From contig JANXXW010000300.1 in assembly GCA_025350425.1 (NCBI GenBank), positions 1 through 7,880 of the forward strand: 7,880 bases of DNA, written 5' to 3'. The notes below the pieces were generated by a model, which saw only the letters and a list, made by a program, of their open reading frames with translations, was not told where the DNA came from and ran no database searches. Positions within the stretch are counted from its first letter, which is position 1; every line of letters begins with the position of its first letter. Of this stretch, positions 1-5,838 are shown in pieces. The translations under genes were made by a program, and so were the position numbers. The stretch comes from Rhodospirillales bacterium (lineage in GTDB: Bacteria; Pseudomonadota; Alphaproteobacteria; Acetobacterales; Acetobacteraceae).

Positions 1-1
1 G

Positions 2-1276
<1,275 letters not shown>

Positions 1277-1285
1277 GCCTGCCCC

Positions 1286-1852
1286 ATGAGCCTGCTTTCG
1301 GAGCCTGCCGTCCGGGTGGGTGTGACAGTCACGTTTCTGCGCATGGAAGTGCCGCCAGCCGCTGTGGCGGCACTTCCCCGGGACGTTGTGGTCCATCGCG
1401 TGCCTGAGTGCGGAGTCGCGGAATACCGCTCGTATTACGACCGTGTCGGCGCTCCGTATTTGTGGTGGTTGCGTCGGACCATGTCCGACCGGCAACTCGC
1501 GGCCTTGCTGCGTGACCGCAACGTGTCGATTAATCGGCTGGACGTCAGCGGGCGGGTTTCGGGGTTTTACGAACTTGACGCGACCAACTGGCCGGCGGTG
1601 AACCTGAGCTATTTCGGTCTCATGCCACACGCGGTCGGGCAGGGACTGGGATATGCGTTTCTGTGCCACGCGGTCATGCGGGCGTGGCGCCAACAGCCAA
1701 ACGCGGTGACGGTGAACACATGCACAGCCGATCATCCGCGCGCGATGCCGAACTATTTGCGCGTAGGATTTCGGCGCGTGCGGGAGGTTTCGGAGACGTG
1801 GAACATTCCAACCCGGCTGGGTTTGCAGATCCCGGAAACGTTACGAGTTTGA
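1286..1852 (+). CDS. GNAT-family N-acetyltransferase, substrate unknown
   Basis: Predicted 188-residue cytosolic acetyl-CoA-dependent acyltransferase. The GNAT core is visible as the strand LSYFGLMP followed by the acetyl-CoA pyrophosphate loop VGQGLGYAFL (about residues 113-124). After these come a strand with NTCTADHPRAMPNY and the closing motif VGFRRVREV, the usual order of motifs A and B. The sequence resembles a conserved alphaproteobacterial family annotated only as GNAT acetyltransferase, so the substrate cannot be named. The gene begins 9 bp after the rpoD stop, so co-transcription and coupling are likely. The start is uncertain. ATG 1286 is the outermost choice but lacks a clear Shine-Dalgarno. 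GTG 1322 would give a protein beginning V-TVTFLRM, which I recall as a common start in this family. ATG 1343 is possible but would remove conserved residues. A 13-bp perfect stem (1345-1377) lies inside the early coding sequence. Confidence 0.87.
   Translation: MSLLSEPAVRVGVTVTFLRMEVPPAAVAALPRDVVVHRVPECGVAEYRSYYDRVGAPYLWWLRRTMSDRQLAALLRDRNVSINRLDVSGRVSGFYELDATNWPAVNLSYFGLMPHAVGQGLGYAFLCHAVMRAWRQQPNAVTVNTCTADHPRAMPNYLRVGFRRVREVSETWNIPTRLGLQIPETLRV
1345..1377. repeat. 13-bp perfect inverted repeat (strong hairpin) in the start of the acetyltransferase gene
   Basis: GGAAGTGCCGCCA (1345-1357) is exactly complementary to TGGCGGCACTTCC (1365-1377), with a 7-nt loop GCCGCTG. It lies 69 bp past the rpoD stop, inside codons for PPAAVAALP. 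No T-run follows, so it is not a classical intrinsic terminator. As RNA it would be very stable and could protect the rpoD 3' end or damp downstream translation. It could also be an inserted palindromic element. Confidence 0.75.
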
Positions 1853-1864
1853 ACGAAACGTAAC
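1840..1864. terminator. Hairpin overlapping the acetyltransferase stop codon; weak terminator candidate
   Basis: GTTACG (1840-1845) pairs with CGTAAC (1859-1864). After a 2-nt bulge (AG), TTT (1848-1850) pairs with AAA (1856-1858), closing a GAACG loop. The stop codon 1850-1852 lies in the structure. No U-tract follows, so intrinsic termination is doubtful. With the next hairpin it probably forms an mRNA 3' end or a Rho-assisted stop. Confidence 0.35.
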
Positions 1865-1877
1865 CCGCATCACCTTT

Positions 1878-1906
1878 CCGGCTTTCACGATTGCGTGATC
1901 AGCCGG
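1878..1906. terminator. Second, stronger hairpin after the acetyltransferase gene; possible terminator or operator
   Basis: CCGGCT (1878-1883) pairs with AGCCGG (1901-1906) and TCACG (1885-1889) with CGTGA (1894-1898). They are separated by a 1x2 internal loop and capped by ATTG, giving 11 base pairs. It starts 26 bp after the stop codon, where a transcript end is expected, but there is no T-run on either side. The inner TCACG-N4-CGTGA could equally be a protein-binding palindrome. Confidence 0.4.
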
Positions 1907-1997
1907 GGGTATGGATTGGCCGAGCTGCGCGTGGCCATCGCCAGCGTCGCGCGGGTAGTGGGATCGCGCCGCCCAAGCACATCATCGCCGATGGCCC

Positions 1998-2061
1998 AGG
2001 CCTTCTCGTGATGAGTCGATCCTATGGCAAATCCCCACGTGGTGGTGATGTCGACGAGGCC
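1998..2061 (+). ncRNA. Candidate riboswitch aptamer in the nhaA leader (possible nhaA-I / Li+-I class)
   Basis: The segment folds into a compact closed domain. GGC (1999-2001) pairs with GCC (2059-2061) and CTCGT (2005-2009) with ACGAG (2054-2058), with a 3-nt bulge. Inside is a hairpin 2031-2049, where ATC/GAT and CCAC/GTGG flank one C-U mismatch. The unpaired stretch 2010-2030 (GATGAGTCGATCCTATGGCA...) looks like a conserved aptamer core. GTGATG(AG)TCGA occurs twice, at 2008-2019 and 2045-2054. Riboswitches of the nhaA-I class are established upstream of nhaA, including in Alphaproteobacteria, and sense Li+. I recognise the placement and general look but cannot align to the family model. 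Competing helices exist: GGATCG 1961-1966 with CGATCC 2017-2022, and GGCCATCG 1933-1940 with CGATGGCC 1989-1996. The true 5' boundary may therefore lie further upstream. Confidence 0.55.
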
Positions 2062-2126
2062 GTTGTCCTGCGTGTTTGGGAAAACGCCGTGCTACAGGCG
2101 TTGTTGTCGAACTTATGAGGACAACG
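2061..2126 (+). promoter_or_regulatory. Expression platform: anti-Shine-Dalgarno and alternative hairpins before nhaA
   Basis: CGTTGTCCT (2061-2069), directly after the 3' strand of the putative aptamer helix, is a perfect 9-nt complement of AGGACAACG (2118-2126). The latter contains most of the Shine-Dalgarno and the first base of the GTG start. In that state AACGCC (2083-2088) can pair with GGCGTT (2097-2102). The alternative is GTTGTCCT (2062-2069) pairing with GGGAAAAC (2078-2085) with one mismatch. That excludes both other helices and frees the ribosome binding site. A local helix GTTGTC 2103-2108 / GACAAC 2120-2125 also masks it. This is the architecture of a translational on/off switch; the ligand and direction of control are inference. 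Confidence 0.55.
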
Positions 2127-3334
2127 TGACCCAACCAACGAGCGGCCGCTTCGTCGCGCATCGCCTCAGCATGATGGGCGACTTCTTCCGCAGCGAGGCA
2201 GCTGGCGGTGTGCTGCTGATCGGGGCGGCGGTCCTGGCGATGATCTGGTCCAATTCCGCGTGGGCGCCCGCCTACGAGGCATTCCTGACGGCACCGCTCG
2301 GATTTACGCTCGGGCCGGTCGTGGTGAGCGCGCATCTGGACCACTTCGTGAACGACGCGCTCATGGCGCTGTTCTTCCTGTTGGTGGGTCTGGAAATCCG
2401 CCGCGAGATGACCGAAGGCGCGCTGGCCAGCCCGGCACGCATCGCGGCGCCGGGCATCGCGGCACTGGGCGGCATGGTCGTGCCAGCCGCCATTTTCGCC
2501 GCGTTGAACTGGGGAGACAGCGAGGCGATCCACGGCTGGGCGGTGCCCGTCGCCACGGACATCGCGTTTTCGCTGGCGGTGTTGCGGGTCCTTGGCAAGC
2601 GGGTGCCCGGAAGCCTACGGCTGTTCCTGACGGCACTGGCGATCATAGACGACCTCCTGGCGATCCTGGTGATCGCGATATTCTACACGGCGGGTTTGTC
2701 GGCCGCCGCCCTGGTGGGTGCCGTAGCACTTTGGCTGGCGATGGTGCTGCTGAACCGCTCCGGCGTGCGAGTGCTGTGGCCGTATCTCGTGGGCGGTATC
2801 GGCCTGTGGGCGTTGGTGGCGTTCTCGGGCGTGCATGCAACGTTGGCAGGCGTGGCGCTGGCCTTCGCGGTGCCGGCCAAGCCCGCCAAGGGGCGCACGG
2901 AAAGTGCCGCGACACGATTGGAACATGGGCTTACCGGCATCGTAGGTTTCGTCGTGCTACCGCTGTTCGGGCTGGCAAATGCCGGGCTGCGGCTGGATGC
3001 GCTACCGGCGCACGCGCTGACCGACACGCTGGTGTGGGGTATTATCGGCGGGCTGTTCATAGGCAAGCAGGTCGGCGTGTTCGGCATGACCTATCTGTCG
3101 GCGAAGCTTGGACTGATCCGGCTCCCCGGCGGGCTTTCGACACGGCAATTATATGGCGCTTCGGTGCTGTGCGGGATCGGGTTCACCATGAGCCTGTTCA
3201 TCGGCGACCTCGCCTTCCGTGGCCACCCGCGCCATGCCGACGTGAAGCTGGCGGTGTTCGCAGCTTCGATCCTCTCGGCGGTCGTTGGCCTAGCGGTCCT
3301 TTGGGGTGCGCGACGCAAGCCCGCCGTGGGGTGA
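2126..3334 (+). CDS. nhaA: Na+/H+ antiporter NhaA
   Basis: Inner-membrane antiporter that extrudes Na+ or Li+ in exchange for protons, supporting sodium tolerance and pH homeostasis. The 402 residues match the usual NhaA length (E. coli 388), with about 12 hydrophobic segments. Key residues are visible. ATDIAF carries Asp145, equivalent to E. coli Asp133. IIDD has Asp175-Asp176, the ion-binding pair Asp163/Asp164. IGKQVGV has Lys314, the Lys300 equivalent. The signatures LEIRREMTEG, SGVHATLAG and CGIGFTMSLFI are intact. After the aspartates the sequence reads IIDDLLAI instead of the common IIDDLGAI. GTG 2126 is chosen because GAGG at 2117-2120 lies 5 nt upstream. An in-frame ATG at 2024 would translate through the structured leader and add 34 non-homologous residues. 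No nhaR regulator is adjacent; control by the upstream RNA structure is suggested. Confidence 0.96.
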   Translation: MTQPTSGRFVAHRLSMMGDFFRSEAAGGVLLIGAAVLAMIWSNSAWAPAYEAFLTAPLGFTLGPVVVSAHLDHFVNDALMALFFLLVGLEIRREMTEGALASPARIAAPGIAALGGMVVPAAIFAALNWGDSEAIHGWAVPVATDIAFSLAVLRVLGKRVPGSLRLFLTALAIIDDLLAILVIAIFYTAGLSAAALVGAVALWLAMVLLNRSGVRVLWPYLVGGIGLWALVAFSGVHATLAGVALAFAVPAKPAKGRTESAATRLEHGLTGIVGFVVLPLFGLANAGLRLDALPAHALTDTLVWGIIGGLFIGKQVGVFGMTYLSAKLGLIRLPGGLSTRQLYGASVLCGIGFTMSLFIGDLAFRGHPRHADVKLAVFAASILSAVVGLAVLWGARRKPAVG

Positions 3335-3361
3335 TGATCCGGATCGCGTTGCCGATGGGCG

Positions 3362-3376
3362 TGGCGCGCAGCGCCA
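3362..3376. terminator. Short hairpin between convergent nhaA and epimerase genes
   Basis: TGGCGC (3362-3367) and GCGCCA (3371-3376) form a perfect 6-bp stem with a 3-nt loop. It sits in the 73-bp gap between two convergent genes, where a bidirectional terminator is expected. No T-run follows on either strand, so the call rests on position and stem only. Confidence 0.3.
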
Positions 3377-3407
3377 GAACGTCGTCGTGCAGCGGGAAGA
3401 TCGATGG

Positions 3408-4277
3408 TCAGCCGATGATGGAAATGTGCATCGTCGCGATGCGGGATGTCCCTGGGTCAAGCATGAAGATGCCGGGCTTGTCCCGGAAATCGCCATCGAA
3501 GCCGACCGGGCTCGTGAACCCGATCCATGGTTCGATGCACACGAGATCCGCGTCGCGCCGCGACCAGATGGCGAGTTCGGGAAATCCTTCCCAGCCGACC
3601 CGGACCATCGGGCGCCCGATTGGGCCGTAGGTGACGGAGTGGCTGGCGGGCGGATGAAGGATGGTGGTGTCATCGGTGCCGATACGGGCGCGGAGGGGCA
3701 ACGTCCCGCCGTGGATCGGCGATGCTACAGGCTCACGCGTGAGCGTGCCGTCAGCGACGTTCCAGACGGGATTGGGCTCGTTGTCGGAGAACACCAGCTC
3801 GTATGCCTCCTTCGGATCGCCCGGAAGCAGGGGCCAGTTGAAGGCGGGATGGGCGCCGAGCGAGGCGGGCAGCGGAACCGTGCCCGTGTTTTCGACGATG
3901 AAGTTCATGTGCAGCGTGTCGGCGCGCAGTTCGTATTCGATGTCCAGGCGGAAGCCGAACGGGTAGTGCGCGCGCGTCGCAGTGTCGTCGGTCAGGGTCA
4001 GGCGGCACGCGGTGTCGGTGCGGGAAACCCAGGCGAAATCGCGGTCGCGGGCGAAGCCGTGCTGAGTCATGGGATAATCGCGACCATCCATGCGCAGCGT
4101 GTCGTTCGCGAGCTTTCCCACGATGGGAAACAGCACAGGCGCATGGCGCTGCCAGGGTGGACCAGCCTGCCAGATTGCTTCCACGTCGTCTTTTCCCCGC
4201 AACGAGCAGAGTTCCGCCCCATGCATCAGCACCGTCGCCTTCAGGCCGCCGGTGGTCATGCTATGTCTGTCGTCCAT
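3408..4277 (-). CDS. Aldose 1-epimerase family protein (LacX-like galactose mutarotase fold)
   Basis: Predicted 289-residue cytosolic sugar epimerase with the beta-sandwich mutarotase fold, of the LacX-like subgroup. Expected active-site residues are present: His73 in TQHGFARD, His143 in GAHPAFNWP (candidate acid) and Glu249 in VCIEPWIG (candidate base). The family interconverts alpha and beta anomers of aldoses, but LacX-type proteins have no firmly established substrate and none is implied by neighbours. The start at 4277 is supported by GGAGAGAG just upstream with 2-3 nt spacing to ATG. A second Met at residue 7 is a less supported alternative. The gene converges on nhaA and diverges from the serC region, so it is probably a single transcription unit. 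The length is normal and there is no sign of decay. Confidence 0.92.
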   Translation of the reverse strand: MDDRHSMTTGGLKATVLMHGAELCSLRGKDDVEAIWQAGPPWQRHAPVLFPIVGKLANDTLRMDGRDYPMTQHGFARDRDFAWVSRTDTACRLTLTDDTATRAHYPFGFRLDIEYELRADTLHMNFIVENTGTVPLPASLGAHPAFNWPLLPGDPKEAYELVFSDNEPNPVWNVADGTLTREPVASPIHGGTLPLRARIGTDDTTILHPPASHSVTYGPIGRPMVRVGWEGFPELAIWSRRDADLVCIEPWIGFTSPVGFDGDFRDKPGIFMLDPGTSRIATMHISIIG

Positions 4278-4341
4278 AACTCTCTCCGCGCTTTACCGCA
4301 GGTTGAGCATACGCCCGATCCCGCGCGATTTCTCTCGTCGT

Positions 4342-4356
4342 TGTTATGACGTAACA
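4342..4356. promoter_or_regulatory. Palindrome in the divergent epimerase/serC intergenic region, candidate operator
   Basis: TGTTA-TGACG-TAACA is a perfect 5+5 inverted repeat with a 5-nt centre. It lies 65 bp from the epimerase start and about 94 bp from the small ORF start, where a shared operator would sit. I searched the rest of 4278-4449 for sigma-70 promoters and found none convincing on either strand. That stretch otherwise holds only a CCGCG/CGCGG hairpin (4388-4405). Confidence 0.3.
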
Positions 4357-4449
4357 CTTAGGGCGTGCTTGTGCGTGTGTGGAAAAGCCGCGTTTCCTGG
4401 CGCGGTCGCGATTGAGCGCAGCCGGATAAAATCGACCGGAGGGGAAACC

Positions 4450-4551
4450 GTGGCTCAATTTCAGCCAGATATCTCCGCCGAATACCTGAAGCGCCTCTCG
4501 TTTCGCGAGGTGCTGGTGATCGAATGGACGGAGCACGAGACCGTCTGACAT
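4450..4551 (+). CDS. Small 32-residue ORF upstream of serC, unknown function
   Basis: Coding runs from GTG 4450 through the TGA that ends at 4548. GGAGGGG (4438-4444) lies 5 nt upstream, the best-looking Shine-Dalgarno in the window. The peptide runs AQFQPDISAEYLKRLSFR, then EVLVIEWTEHETV. It is acidic, not hydrophobic enough for a membrane segment, and has no signal peptide. Only two serine codons occur, so it is not an obvious serine-attenuation leader peptide. Codons are normal for the region. A stem GCGCCTC (4491-4497) / GAGGTGC (4507-4513), capped by CG-TTT-CG, lies inside it. I do not recognise the protein. It ends 97 nt before serC on the same strand, so it may be a first gene of that operon or part of a structured leader. 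Exact end is 4548; the interval given extends 3 nt beyond the stop. Confidence 0.45.
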
Positions 4552-4563
4552 CGCGGAGCTTGA

Positions 4564-4645
4564 GTGCGGGCGGCCGCTGCGCTAAGACGCACATGGGCCA
4601 CGCCCCCCCACCGGGGCGCTTCTCTTCTGAAAGGGAGAGCTAAAC
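4564..4645 (+). promoter_or_regulatory. Structured serC leader with Shine-Dalgarno-masking hairpin (serC-motif-like)
   Basis: Three stems can form in the 97-nt leader. They are GTGCG 4564-4568 / CGCAC 4588-4592, then CGCCCC 4601-4606 / GGGGCG 4613-4618. The third pairs the pyrimidine run 4618-4626 with the Shine-Dalgarno side 4633-4640 (GCT/AGC, CTC/GAG and two wobbles, one bulge). GGGC 4595-4598 / GCCC 4602-4605 competes with the second stem. Because GGGAGAG is the serC ribosome binding site, the last hairpin would limit initiation. A conserved serC RNA motif is known upstream of serC in Alphaproteobacteria; membership here rests on position and hairpin layout only. Confidence 0.45.
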
Positions 4646-5833
4646 ATGACGCTCGCCGTCCAGACTCCACATTCCCGTCCGTTCAATCCCGATTTCTCTT
4701 CCGGCCCTTGTGCCAAGCGACCGGGCTTCACGCTCGCGGCGCTCGACGGCGCGCTGCTCGGCCGTAGCCACCGGGCAAAAGGTCCGAAGGCGCGACTGGC
4801 GGAGGTCATCACCCGCTCGCGCGACCTGCTTGGCTTACCGCCGGATTGGCGACTTGGCATCGTGCCCGCATCGGACACAGGCGCTGTCGAGATGGCGCTA
4901 TGGTCGCTGCTGGGAGCACGGCCGGTCGATATCCTCGCGTTCGAGAGTTTCTCGGAAGCCTGGGCCACCGACATCGTCAAGCAACTGAAGCTGGCTGATG
5001 CGCGGGTTCTTGCCGCACCCTACGGTGATCTGCCGGACCTTCCCGCCGTCGATCCTTCGCACGATGTCGTGCTGGCCTGGAACGGCACGACGTCAGGGGT
5101 GCGTATCCCGAACGGCGACTGGATTTCTGACACCCGCGAGGGTTTGGTGATTTGCGACGCGACCTCGGCCGCGTTCGCGATGGACCTGCCGTTCGACAAG
5201 CTCGATGTGGTCACCTGGTCCTGGCAGAAAGTGCTCGGTGGCGAGGCCGCACACGGGATGCTGGCGCTGTCGCCGCGCGCCGTAGGGCGGCTGCTGACAT
5301 ACAAGCCCGCCTGGCCACTGCCGAAGATTTTCCGGCTGACCTCCGGCGGCAAACTGGCCGAGGGTGTGTTCAAGGGCGAAACGATCAACACGCCAAGCAT
5401 GCTTTGCGTGGAGGATGCGCTGGATGGTTTGCGCTGGGCCGAAGGTGTGGGCGGGTTGCGGGCATTGATCGGGCGCAGCGAGGCAAACCTTGCCGCCGTG
5501 GCCGAATGGGTCGCGAAGTCCGATTGGGTAGCGTTCCTGGCGAACGATCCCGCGACGCGGTCCTGCACCTCAATCTGTCTGAAGATCACGGCGTCCTGGT
5601 TCACGGCGCTCGCTGCGGACGGACAGGCGGCGGCGGCGAAGGACATCGCTGTGATCCTGGAGCGCGAGAACGTGGCGTACGACATAGCCAGCTATCGCGA
5701 CGCACCTCCAGGGTTGCGTATCTGGGGCGGTGCCACCATCGAGACTTCGGATATTTCCGCGCTGCTGCCGTGGCTGGACTGGGCTTATGCGACGGTCGCA
5801 TCGCGTTATGAAACACAAGCGGCGGCGGAGTAG
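4646..5833 (+). CDS. serC: Phosphoserine aminotransferase SerC (alphaproteobacterial type)
   Basis: PLP enzyme converting 3-phosphohydroxypyruvate and glutamate to O-phosphoserine and 2-oxoglutarate, the second step of serine synthesis; cytosolic. The 395 residues fit the alphaproteobacterial class-V aminotransferase subfamily rather than the roughly 360-residue E. coli type. The N-terminal NPDFSSGPCAKRPG is the usual SerC opening. Asp171 in ICDATSA should contact the PLP ring nitrogen, and Lys195 in TWSWQKVLGGE is the Schiff-base lysine. FRLTSGGKLAEGVFKGETINTPSM and the C-terminal APPGLRIWGGAT are also family signatures. ATG 4646 is chosen because GGGAGAG (4633-4639) lies 6 nt upstream and the family opening follows. 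The gene stops 5 bp before serA, so the two form one operon. The upstream hairpin over the ribosome binding site suggests translational control. Confidence 0.96.
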   Translation: MTLAVQTPHSRPFNPDFSSGPCAKRPGFTLAALDGALLGRSHRAKGPKARLAEVITRSRDLLGLPPDWRLGIVPASDTGAVEMALWSLLGARPVDILAFESFSEAWATDIVKQLKLADARVLAAPYGDLPDLPAVDPSHDVVLAWNGTTSGVRIPNGDWISDTREGLVICDATSAAFAMDLPFDKLDVVTWSWQKVLGGEAAHGMLALSPRAVGRLLTYKPAWPLPKIFRLTSGGKLAEGVFKGETINTPSMLCVEDALDGLRWAEGVGGLRALIGRSEANLAAVAEWVAKSDWVAFLANDPATRSCTSICLKITASWFTALAADGQAAAAKDIAVILERENVAYDIASYRDAPPGLRIWGGATIETSDISALLPWLDWAYATVASRYETQAAAE

Positions 5834-5838
5834 AGACC

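Noticed and set aside
1891..2118. 75-codon plus-strand ORF in the nhaA leader
   Set aside because: No Shine-Dalgarno, protein composition of random GC-rich frame, and it overlaps the structured leader.
2024..2125. In-frame N-terminal extension of NhaA from ATG 2024
   Set aside because: The added residues are Cys/Arg-rich and unlike NhaA; GTG 2126 has a proper ribosome binding site and gives the family length.
2260..3630. 456-codon plus-strand ORF overlapping nhaA in another frame
   Set aside because: Arg/Gly-rich shadow of nhaA with no domain signatures.
3306..4349. 347-codon plus-strand ORF opposite the aldose epimerase gene
   Set aside because: The minus strand carries the conserved epimerase motifs and a ribosome binding site; the plus frame has neither.
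4403..4432. TAAAAT (4427-4432) as a -10 box for serC or the small ORF
   Set aside because: No -35-like hexamer at 16-18 bp upstream, and the implied start would fall on the Shine-Dalgarno of the small ORF.
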